7,339 bases of DNA from NCBI GenBank assembly GCA_027021285.1, contig JALUUP010000447.1, positions 1 to 7,339 on the forward strand, written 5' to 3'. The position numbers and the translations under genes are program-made. The notes beneath the pieces were generated by a model. That model did not search any database and had not been told where the DNA came from. It saw only the letters and a program-made list of their open reading frames with translations. Below, piece after piece: positions 1 to 5,614 of this stretch; the stretch's first letter is position 1; the number at the start of each line of letters is the position of its first letter. This DNA comes from Bacteroidota bacterium. Lineage in GTDB: Bacteria > Bacteroidota > Ignavibacteria > SZUA-365 > JAADGX01.

Positions 1-467
1 ACCCCACCTCCGACGGATACGTGTTTATCGCCATCGGAAACGACGTGCAATGGGAGCGGCTGGTTTCCTTGCCCGGATTTTCGTCTCTCGGCCGGGAAAG
101 CCGGAAAACCAACGTCGGCCGGCACGGGGAGCGGGAAGCGATTCACCGGGAAATGGCGGAAACGACGCGGCGGTACGCCAGCGCGGACCTCCTCCGCGCG
201 CTGACGGAAGCGAAAGTGCCGCATGCGCCGATCCACACCGTGTACCAGGTGCGGGAAATGGAGGCGATCAAATCGAAACTTCAATTCACCACGATGCCGG
301 ACGGCCGCACTATTCATCTACCGCCCCCCGCAGTGGACCTCGAGAACGGTGTCGCGGAACTTTCCTTCGCGCCCCGGTACAGTCAACACACCGAGACCGT
401 CTTGCAGGAGGCGGGACTCGCCGCGGATTCAATCGCAACTCTGCGGGAACGGGGCATCATTCCCTGA
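1..467 (+). CDS. CaiB/BaiF-family CoA-transferase, C-terminal part (5' end outside window)
   Basis: Family III CoA-transferases move CoA between an acyl-CoA and a free carboxylic acid through an aspartyl-CoA intermediate in the cytoplasm. The reading frame is open from position 3 (first visible residues PTSDGYVFIAIGND) to TGA at 465-467, so about 154 residues of a protein normally near 400 remain. Visible family traits are the DGYVFIAIGND strand followed by W and L, a small-domain helix ending in LTEAKVPHAPIHTV (the usual 'aGVPhgPV' turn), a late APRYSQHTETVLQEAGL motif (family pattern 'apxxGxHTxxVLxexGl', with the usual Gly replaced by Ser) and the terminal LRERGII. The nucleophilic Asp lies upstream and cannot be checked. 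The substrate is unknown; carnitine, 2-hydroxyacid and racemase-type (Amacr) members share this tail. The next gene starts 30 bp downstream on the same strand, suggesting co-transcription. Confidence 0.9.
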   Translation, partial: PTSDGYVFIAIGNDVQWERLVSLPGFSSLGRESRKTNVGRHGEREAIHREMAETTRRYASADLLRALTEAKVPHAPIHTVYQVREMEAIKSKLQFTTMPDGRTIHLPPPAVDLENGVAELSFAPRYSQHTETVLQEAGLAADSIATLRERGIIP

Positions 468-497
468 ACACATCTAACTGAAGAAGGACCTGGAACC

Positions 498-1616
498 ATG
501 GAAGAGTTGTTAGCATCGCGGGTCAGGAATCTCAACGTCTCCGGTATCAGGAAGATTTTCAACCGGGCCGCCAGCATAAAGGACAGCATCAATCTCTCCA
601 TCGGGCAGCCGGATTTCGACGTGCCGAAACCCGTCAAGGAAGCGGCGGTGCGGGCCATCAGCGACGGCTTTAATCGCTATACGATGACCGGCGGTATCAC
701 CGAGCTCCGGGAGGGAATCCTGCAACAGGTGATCGCCCGCTGCAGCGTGGAACCGGAACACCTGTTCGTGACCTCGGGTGTGTCCGGTGGCCTCCTGCTG
801 GCGTTCATGAGCCTCGTGGATAAAGGCGACGAAGTCCTGATTCCTGATCCTTTTTTCATCGTGTACAAGGTGCTGGTGGAGCAGTTCGGGGGAGTGCCGG
901 TGTTCTACAACACCTACCCGGATTTCCGTATTCGCGCGGAGGAGCTGGAGTCGAAGATCACCGATCGAACCAAGATCATCGTGGTGAATTCTCCACAAAA
1001 CCCCACCGGCAGGCGCTACACCGACGAGGAACTGAAGACACTCGCGGCGGTCGCTTCCCGGCACGGTCTCCTGGTACTGAGCGACGAGATTTACGAGCGG
1101 TTCACGTACGAGGGCGCGGCATCTTCCATGCTTGAATATTATGCCAACACCGTCATGCTTTCCGGGTTCACGAAATCCATGGGCATGCCCGGCTGGAGAA
1201 TCGGCTACGCGGCAGGCCCGCGCGCCGTGGTGGAAAAAATGGAGACACTCCAGCAATTCACTTTCGTCTGCGCGCCATCACCGTTCCAGAAAGCCTGTGC
1301 TGAAACCTTGGACGTGGACCTGGATCCGATCATCGAATCGTACCGAAGAAAGCGGAACATGGTCTATGATGGATTGAAGGACAGGTACCGGATGGTAAAG
1401 CCCGAGGGCGCGTTCTATTTCTTCATTGAAGTGCCGTGGGAGGGAAAGACGGGCACGGAGTTCGTGGAAGCGGCCATCGAGCGAAAGCTTTTGCTGGTGC
1501 CGGGGGGAGCCTTTTCCACGCGCGATACGCATTTCAGGCTCTCCTTCGCCGCGCCCGACGAGACGCTGGAGAGAGGAATCGAAGCGTTGAATGAAATGGC
1601 GGTGGAAGGAAAGTAG
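498..1616 (+). CDS. PLP-dependent aminotransferase, class I/II (fold type I, AspC/PatA-like)
   Basis: This cytoplasmic transaminase transfers an amino group from an amino acid to a 2-oxo acid using pyridoxal phosphate. It is 372 aa, slightly shorter than the usual 380-400 but complete. Landmarks are the N-terminal INLSIGQPDFDVP; YTMTGGITELRE near 61-72; NSPQNPTG with N168, which contacts the PLP ring oxygen; SDEIYE with D196 for the pyridine nitrogen and Y199; SGFTKSMGMPGWRIGY with Schiff-base K226 and R234; and FRLSF with R347, which binds the substrate carboxylate. The start ATG is preceded by AAGAAGGA (481-488), nine bases away, a good Shine-Dalgarno. The substrate cannot be fixed from sequence; aspartate, aromatic, alanine or methionine are all possible in this subfamily. 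It follows the CoA-transferase gene closely. The last 75 nt, with 5 nt after the stop, are repeated 1363 bp downstream beyond the toxin-antitoxin genes, so the present 3' end may have been rebuilt by an insertion or recombination event. Confidence 0.95.
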   Translation: MEELLASRVRNLNVSGIRKIFNRAASIKDSINLSIGQPDFDVPKPVKEAAVRAISDGFNRYTMTGGITELREGILQQVIARCSVEPEHLFVTSGVSGGLLLAFMSLVDKGDEVLIPDPFFIVYKVLVEQFGGVPVFYNTYPDFRIRAEELESKITDRTKIIVVNSPQNPTGRRYTDEELKTLAAVASRHGLLVLSDEIYERFTYEGAASSMLEYYANTVMLSGFTKSMGMPGWRIGYAAGPRAVVEKMETLQQFTFVCAPSPFQKACAETLDVDLDPIIESYRRKRNMVYDGLKDRYRMVKPEGAFYFFIEVPWEGKTGTEFVEAAIERKLLLVPGGAFSTRDTHFRLSFAAPDETLERGIEALNEMAVEGK

Positions 1617-1621
1617 AAGAA
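1542..1621 (+). repeat. Direct repeat copy A: 3' end of aminotransferase gene
   Basis: This 80-bp stretch covers the last 24 codons, the stop codon and 5 nt after it. It reappears at 2905-2984 in the same orientation with 77 of 80 bases identical. The three differences (copy A to copy B) are C1554 to T2917, T1592 to C2955 and G1605 to A2968. Identity stops abruptly after position 1621. This copy is part of the intact gene. Confidence 0.93.
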
Positions 1622-1650
1622 ACTGTCGAAATGTACGGGAAAGCATGATA

Positions 1651-1669
1651 CTGTAGCATAAAGCTACAG
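1651..1669. terminator. Stem-loop at toxin 3' end, possible weak bidirectional terminator
   Basis: CTGTAGC (1651-1657) and GCTACAG (1663-1669) form a perfect 7-bp stem with the loop ATAAA. It sits in the 47-bp gap between the converging aminotransferase and toxin stop codons and overlaps the toxin TAG (1664-1666). On the + strand it is followed by GGGTATTTTAT; neither side has a clean U-run, so it may be a weak terminator or an mRNA 3' stabilising hairpin. The hairpin belongs to the inserted segment, not to the original aminotransferase 3' flank. Confidence 0.35.
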
Positions 1670-2044
1670 GGGTATTTTATCGATTCGTGTACCTGATGGT
1701 GGGATCCTGTAAGCAAAAGGTCGCTTCGTCTTTTTCGCCAGGTCTTTTATTCGAGGCCAATTCCTCACTAATTGTTGAATGAATTCACAACGCGTTCTGT
1801 GTTTCCCAGCCAAAAAGAAAGCCCCGATGCTATATGATTTGAAAGCTGCTAGTTCCAACGGGTTCTTCCTAATCCGCTCATCGCGTGTAATCAAATACCA
1901 GCCTTGTTTGCCAATATATGGAAGCCATTTGACGTCTTCAGCGTCTGGAGTAAAATGATCTGCTAAATGACACACGTCTTCCTGAAATCCTTGCATTCCT
2001 TTGGCAAGATATGGACTGAGATTATTGTCGATGAAAAACTTCAT
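1664..2044 (-). CDS. VapC45-like toxin, PIN-like domain (DUF5615/PIN_10 type)
   Basis: This is the probable ribonuclease toxin of a type II toxin-antitoxin pair, 126 aa, close to the roughly 140 aa of its relatives. It has the compact PIN-like layout of the Mycobacterium tuberculosis VapC45 group: FFIDNNLSP at the N-terminus with metal-ligand candidate D6; HLADHFTPDAEDVKWLP with acidic D34, E36 and D37; GWYLITRDERIRKNP with D55 at the end of the central strand; FFLAGKHRTRCEF; and the C-terminal LVRNWPRIKDLA helix. All acidic positions expected for Mg-dependent RNA cleavage are present, so it looks active. The ATG overlaps the stop codon of the antitoxin gene by 4 bp (ATGA) and has no obvious Shine-Dalgarno, so translation is probably coupled to the antitoxin. 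It ends in TAG inside a small stem-loop. The RNA target is unknown. Family assignment is from recognised motifs, not a search. Confidence 0.85.
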   Translation of the reverse strand: MKFFIDNNLSPYLAKGMQGFQEDVCHLADHFTPDAEDVKWLPYIGKQGWYLITRDERIRKNPLELAAFKSYSIGAFFLAGKHRTRCEFIQQLVRNWPRIKDLAKKTKRPFAYRIPPSGTRIDKIPL

Positions 2045-2766
2045 GCGGCGGCGAGCAATTGCTCGAATTCAACAGCGTCCTTGACCTCGTTTTTGGTTAT
2101 GCCCATCCAAGAACAGACAGCTTCTACATTTTCAGATTCAGCTTTGTAGAGATCATAGACGTTGGCTGTTTCGATACCTTTCCCGATAATACTGGGTGAA
2201 CCGAAAGCTATTTTGGGATTAAGCACTACGCATCTGTTTCGACCAAGAGGATACCATCTCTCAGCATAACCAGTGATCTCAGAAAAATCTATATGTTTTG
2301 CCGTTTGTACGATGATTGGCGCAATGACCCATTGGCCGTTGGCGAGAAGCTGCAAAATAGCATCAGCACGGTCTTGTACCTGAAGGTAAATATTATGACC
2401 ATCGGTCCAGAATTTCCGTTGAGCGAAATGATGTTGCCCACCCAGTATTTCTTCAGCTTCTTGCAACGCAAGCCTAAGTTTCTGGAGGGAAATTCCAGAT
2501 TCAATGAACTTCTTAACGAACAAAATATCTATCAGATCCAGGAATGATGCGTAGGAGGAACCCGCGGCTCCACTACGCTGAATAACAGGATCCTGCTTTT
2601 TCATTACTGGTTGCGAACGAAAATATTTGTATTCGTATCCACGCAACCATCGGCGCACTCTATCGGTACTCAATCCAACCAACCTGGCCGCCATCGAGGG
2701 AGAATACGAGGGTACGTCGAGAGGATTACGGATATCTACAATGGAGATTGATGTTTGATTATACAA
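2041..2766 (-). CDS. VapB45-like antitoxin with HTH and DUF433 domain
   Basis: This is the likely antitoxin and autorepressor of the pair, about 241 aa, matching the unusually long VapB45 type (near 240 aa) rather than the short AbrB or RHH VapB antitoxins. Residues about 21-50 (YSPSMAARLVGLSTDRVRRWLRGYEY) form a MerR-like helix-turn-helix that would bind the operon's own promoter. Residues 72-110 form a helical segment. Residues about 178-238 are a DUF433 domain (LNPKIAFGSPSIIGKGIETANVYDLY, then GITKNEVKDAVEFEQ), which usually neutralises a PIN-like partner. The start is uncertain: TTG at 2766 gives the full frame, and the only nearby ATG is Met25 at 2694, which would still keep the HTH. Neither has a convincing Shine-Dalgarno. 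An in-frame stop at 2827-2829 bounds the frame upstream. It overlaps the toxin gene by 4 bp. Confidence 0.83.
   Translation of the reverse strand: MYNQTSISIVDIRNPLDVPSYSPSMAARLVGLSTDRVRRWLRGYEYKYFRSQPVMKKQDPVIQRSGAAGSSYASFLDLIDILFVKKFIESGISLQKLRLALQEAEEILGGQHHFAQRKFWTDGHNIYLQVQDRADAILQLLANGQWVIAPIIVQTAKHIDFSEITGYAERWYPLGRNRCVVLNPKIAFGSPSIIGKGIETANVYDLYKAESENVEAVCSWMGITKNEVKDAVEFEQLLAAA
2052..2065. repeat. 14-bp perfect palindrome just upstream of toxin start
   Basis: CGAGCAATTGCTCG is fully self-complementary and lies 8-21 nt before the toxin ATG (read on the - strand), within the last codons of the antitoxin (residues E-Q-L-L). In mRNA it could form a 5-bp stem with an AAUU loop where a Shine-Dalgarno would normally be, so it might limit or couple toxin translation. 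Chance occurrence inside coding sequence is possible. Confidence 0.4.
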
Positions 2767-2904
2767 GGTGACCGAGCTGGTTTTGATTAAACGTGTGAAA
2801 TACTCTGCAATATGAACTGTCAGAAAATTAAGAAATATTGAAATGAAATCAAGTCGGAAAGTATATCATTAACCATCCTACTCGATATTAGTCGATTACC
2901 ATCA
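2767..2904 (-). promoter_or_regulatory. AT-rich upstream region of the toxin-antitoxin operon
   Basis: This 138-bp non-coding stretch separates the antitoxin start from repeat copy B and must hold the operon promoter unless transcription comes from the dehydrogenase gene. A TATACT hexamer on the - strand (2865-2860) could be a -10 element, but no matching -35 element is visible. TCGAT occurs twice close together (2882-2886 and 2892-2896) with TCGA dyad symmetry and GAAAT occurs three times (2832-2849); these are only candidate operator pieces. No confident promoter can be placed. Confidence 0.3.
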
Positions 2905-2984
2905 TCCTTCGCCGCGTCCGACGAGACGCTGGAGAGAGGAATCGAAGCGTTGAACGAAATGGCGGTGAAAGGAAAGTAGAAGAA
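2905..2984 (+). pseudogene. Direct repeat copy B: orphan 3' end of aminotransferase gene
   Basis: This is the second copy of the 80-bp aminotransferase 3' end, in the same orientation as copy A but with no gene body upstream. It would encode residues FAASDETLERGIEALNEMAV then KGK and a stop (2977-2979). Relative to the intact gene, two of the three differences change the protein (P354 to S, E370 to K) and one is silent (N365). It abuts the original neighbourhood: 31 nt after it comes the stop codon of the dehydrogenase gene. It is probably the remnant of the ancestral gene end, or the left-over half of a recombination site. Confidence 0.85.
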
Positions 2985-3015
2985 CGCTCCGGATAATTCC
3001 GTAAAAGAAATACGT

Positions 3016-5490
3016 TTATTCCTTCGAGAGGGGGAAGAGCACTTTCCACGTATTCTCCCACCCCGGTAATTTACCTGCGACACTCTGGTCCATGGGCGGA
3101 TTTTTCCCTCCCATGTTGAGCAGGCGGAGGATGCCCGTCGAGATGTAGGGGTTTTTGTCCGGGTTGAAAGTCTCGCCGGTTTCTTTGACCAGAGCCTCGT
3201 CATCGATGCCTTCGCGAAAGGCGCGCTTCTTCTGCACGTGGTACATTGCGGCGGACCAGGGCGCGACGAACTTCTGGTTGACCCGCAAGGTCTCGTAGGC
3301 GTTCTCCAGCAGCTTGTACTCATCAGCGGCTACAGCGTTGGAGAGACCGAGCTCGTACGCGCGCGTGGCCGTAAGACCCTGCATGAATATCTCGTCGATG
3401 ACCGAGTCGCCCAGGCCCAGGCGACGGAGTTCCTGTACGCCGCCGAACCCGGCCAGTATGGCGTAATTGATCTCGGGCTGGTTGTAGTTCTTTTTCTCGC
3501 GCTTCACCGGGGTGCGAGCCAGGCTGTCGAACTCCACGCCTTCCGCTTGCAAATCGTAGCGGAGGTTGAGGAAGTACGTGAATTCCGCGCCGCCGCCCCA
3601 CTTCTCGCCGAATGCTCCCGCCGTCCAGATGGGCGACTCCTGCAGGAACCGGAAGATTTTCATCCCTGCCTTCGTAAAGTACGACGCCTCCTCCTCGCCC
3701 AGGAAGCGGTATCCTTCGCGGGGATCGAACCAGCCCTTGTTGAACATCCGGGCATCGGCGCCCAGCATGCGCATGCCCTTGCCGGCCGCAGTGAACAAGA
3801 TGGCTCCCAGCCGTCCGCTCGTGAATAGTTCGACGCAGGTTCCCAGGGCGTGGTCGAACTGGTCGAGCACGTACTTGTTCCACACGTTGCCACGGAGCGG
3901 ATTATCGAAAACGAGGGTCGCCACGCGGTCTTTTTCGTTGGGAAGATAAAGGAGGATGTCGTTGTAGTAGGGATCCATGCCGCCGGTGGAGAAATTCCGC
4001 TGGGTAACCGGCGTGCCATACACGCGGCCGTAACCGAGAAGGGTGTCCCAGTTCTTTCTCTTCATGTCGTGGAGAAGGCAGGGTTTTCCTTGCCGGGGAC
4101 CCGAAGCGCCTTCGGTGTCATAGAGATCGGCGAGATCAGGATTTTCGTCGGCCGCCTTCCGGAACAGCTTTATGAAGCCGTCGAAGCCGAAGTGCTTCAG
4201 GAACCCGTCCACGATCTCGCACATCCCGAACTTGAACCGGAGCCCCACGCGTGTGGAAGCATCCACCTGGCCGGGAGTCGCGTATCCATCCTGGATCATG
4301 TCCAGGGCGTACAGCATGATAGGTAGGACATAGCGGCGGAAGGCCTTTCCTCCGCGGTCGTCCGCTTCCGCCACCAGGATCAACCCCTCGATACTCCTGA
4401 TGGCAGCCGCCTGCCGGTCGCGTTCCCGCGCTCGGCGGATGGAGCCGAAGGCTTCCCAATCAATATCAGGCATATCCATGTAAGTACCGGATGGCGGATC
4501 GTACACGCGCACCGGTTTTTCCTTTCCCGGTTTTCCTTCCCAGGCGAAAAACCCCGTTCCTTCTTTCGATGCCAGGCCGATACGCCCCGAGTTCTCGAGG
4601 GCTTCGATCCATTCCGGGTAGTTGCGTCCGTGTCGCTTGTACAGGAGACGTAGGCGGTCGTTGTCAGGCAGGGCGGCGCCCATGTGGCGCGCTGACTCGG
4701 TGAAGGGCATGTGGCCGGTGCGGTCCAGCACCTGGAAGGGGTTTGCGGTCATCATGGCGAATACCAGCGGCAGCTCCACCAGGTCGCGTCCTTGCTTGAC
4801 GTCCCAGCTGATGATTTGGCCCATTGCCTGGAAAATGGGATCGGTGACGTAGCCGTGATGATCGCGCTCCAGGGCGATAACTTTCTTTTCCAGCATCTGC
4901 CCGGCGAACATGATGCCGCGGATAAACGATTCTTCGCTGGCGTAGGGTCCTTTCATGACGTCGAACAGGCGGTTGGCGTGGAATGGATAGTAGCCGTGCC
5001 CCGTGAGAAACTTCTCCCGGAATGCATTGTTGCTGAACAGCTCCGCCAGCTCCGCCGTGGTGTGCGAAGAAGTGTTGGAAAAGATGAACGCGATCCTGTC
5101 CAGGTCGGCGTGTTCCTCGATAAGCGAGAAGATGGTTTTCTTGATATCGATGCGCTCGGTGGCAACCTCCCAGATCAGGTCGGCATTTCCCAGCTCTTTG
5201 TAATTCCGTGTGTACTGTACTCTGCCGGTGTAGGAAGCGACGTCGCTTTCGTGCAGGCGCATGGATTTGACCAGCCCATCCGCGTATCTTTTGATCTCCT
5301 CCTCCGCACGCTGCAAGGCGGTTTCTGCGATGTCAATCATGACCACCCGGCAGTCGGTCTTGTTCAGGATGTCGATGGCAATGCCGATGCCCATGGTGCC
5401 CGCCCCGATAAGACCGATCTTCTTGATGGAGTGCAAGGAGGAAAGTTGCTTATTGTACCGAGAATCTCCGAAGTGGAAACAAACGCCCAT
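3016..5490 (-). CDS. 3-hydroxyacyl-CoA dehydrogenase / enoyl-CoA hydratase fusion (FadN-type domain order)
   Basis: This 824-aa cytoplasmic beta-oxidation-type enzyme has the dehydrogenase first and the crotonase second, as in Bacillus FadN (about 790 aa) and opposite to FadB/FadJ. Domains: Rossmann NAD-binding about 22-205 (GLIGAGTMGIGIA, 26-38; FSNTSSHTTAEL, 137-148); first dehydrogenase C-terminal domain from HHGYVTDPIF (211) to about 320; second about 362-455; crotonase about 521-735; tail to 824. The crotonase keeps LGADARMF (oxyanion region) and both catalytic glutamates, E636 in WGGGAEF and E673 in NQPEINYAIL, but these are 37 residues apart instead of 20 because of an insertion near 646-668. 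In the dehydrogenase, catalytic H165 (GHGYYP) is kept, while the usual Glu, NP-motif Asn and NR-motif Asn read D177, Y168 and D217. The start ATG has GGGAG seven bases upstream (5498-5502). Substrate unknown; could be a specialised rather than fatty acyl-CoA. The gene converges on the aminotransferase, with the toxin-antitoxin cassette between. Confidence 0.88.
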   Translation of the reverse strand: MGVCFHFGDSRYNKQLSSLHSIKKIGLIGAGTMGIGIAIDILNKTDCRVVMIDIAETALQRAEEEIKRYADGLVKSMRLHESDVASYTGRVQYTRNYKELGNADLIWEVATERIDIKKTIFSLIEEHADLDRIAFIFSNTSSHTTAELAELFSNNAFREKFLTGHGYYPFHANRLFDVMKGPYASEESFIRGIMFAGQMLEKKVIALERDHHGYVTDPIFQAMGQIISWDVKQGRDLVELPLVFAMMTANPFQVLDRTGHMPFTESARHMGAALPDNDRLRLLYKRHGRNYPEWIEALENSGRIGLASKEGTGFFAWEGKPGKEKPVRVYDPPSGTYMDMPDIDWEAFGSIRRARERDRQAAAIRSIEGLILVAEADDRGGKAFRRYVLPIMLYALDMIQDGYATPGQVDASTRVGLRFKFGMCEIVDGFLKHFGFDGFIKLFRKAADENPDLADLYDTEGASGPRQGKPCLLHDMKRKNWDTLLGYGRVYGTPVTQRNFSTGGMDPYYNDILLYLPNEKDRVATLVFDNPLRGNVWNKYVLDQFDHALGTCVELFTSGRLGAILFTAAGKGMRMLGADARMFNKGWFDPREGYRFLGEEEASYFTKAGMKIFRFLQESPIWTAGAFGEKWGGGAEFTYFLNLRYDLQAEGVEFDSLARTPVKREKKNYNQPEINYAILAGFGGVQELRRLGLGDSVIDEIFMQGLTATRAYELGLSNAVAADEYKLLENAYETLRVNQKFVAPWSAAMYHVQKKRAFREGIDDEALVKETGETFNPDKNPYISTGILRLLNMGGKNPPMDQSVAGKLPGWENTWKVLFPLSKE

Positions 5491-5496
5491 GATTTT

Positions 5497-5557
5497 TCTC
5501 CCGATAGTTTTCCAGGGTTCTCAAAAACGTGTTACTAAAATAAAAACATTCGGGAGA
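5497..5557 (-). promoter_or_regulatory. Inverted repeat able to mask the Shine-Dalgarno of the dehydrogenase gene
   Basis: TCTCCCGA (5497-5504) and TCGGGAGA (5550-5557) are perfect 8-bp complements separated by 45 nt. In the leader of the - strand mRNA, the distal arm would pair with the arm containing the ribosome binding site GGGAG (5498-5502), which sits 7 nt from the ATG. This could act as a translational switch or RNA thermometer if the transcript begins upstream of 5557. The 124-bp gap 5491-5614 shows no clear promoter hexamers or terminator. Confidence 0.3.
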
Positions 5558-5614
5558 TTGTCCGCACAACGATAAAGATGATTTCCGTTGGTGAAGGAGC
5601 AGGCGTGCCGTTGT

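Larger units (their letters stand above)
1542..2984. mobile_element. Toxin-antitoxin cassette bracketed by 80-bp direct repeats (possible integrated genomic islet)
   Basis: The inserted unit is 1363 bp (one repeat copy plus the intervening sequence). It carries only a VapBC45-like operon and its upstream region, oriented against the aminotransferase. Its base composition is visibly lower in GC than the genes on both sides. The repeats are the 3' end of the host gene, so gene function is preserved at the left junction while an orphan gene end is left at the right junction. This resembles attL/attR flanks of elements that integrate in gene 3' ends. It also fits homology-anchored illegitimate recombination, in which an incoming homologous gene end brought foreign downstream DNA. 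No integrase, transposase or terminal inverted repeat was found, so calling it a mobile element is inference; the repeat structure itself is seen directly. Confidence 0.45.

Noticed and set aside
510..1256. Open frame on the - strand (248 aa) antisense to the aminotransferase
   Set aside because: It shadows the aminotransferase codons, whose PLP motifs are unambiguous; the shadow shows no domain-like pattern.
2860..2865. TATACT as a definite -10 promoter element for the toxin-antitoxin operon
   Set aside because: No -35-like hexamer at suitable spacing on the - strand, and chance hexamers are common in AT-rich sequence; kept only as a hint in the upstream region entry.
1542..2984. Insertion sequence or transposon with target-site duplication
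   Set aside because: An 80-bp duplication is far longer than known transposase target duplications, no transposase is encoded and no terminal inverted repeats were found at the repeat edges.
2990..3001. CGGA-TAAT-TCCG mini-hairpin next to the dehydrogenase stop as a terminator
   Set aside because: The stem is only 4 bp and is not followed by a T-run on either strand.
2820..3323. Open frame on the - strand (167 aa) spanning repeat copy B and the end of the dehydrogenase gene
   Set aside because: It is a different frame of the real dehydrogenase gene running on through an orphan gene fragment; the translation is low-complexity Ser/Thr/Arg-rich.
4711..5538. Long open frame on the + strand (275 aa) opposite the dehydrogenase gene
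   Set aside because: It is antisense to a gene with clear NAD-binding and catalytic motifs, has no recognisable motif of its own, and is explained by high-GC codon bias on the opposite strand.
5566..5614. ACAACG and CGTTGT inverted repeat after the sorting-domain gene as a terminator
   Set aside because: Only 6 bp, a loop of 37 nt and no following T-run; not convincing as an intrinsic terminator.
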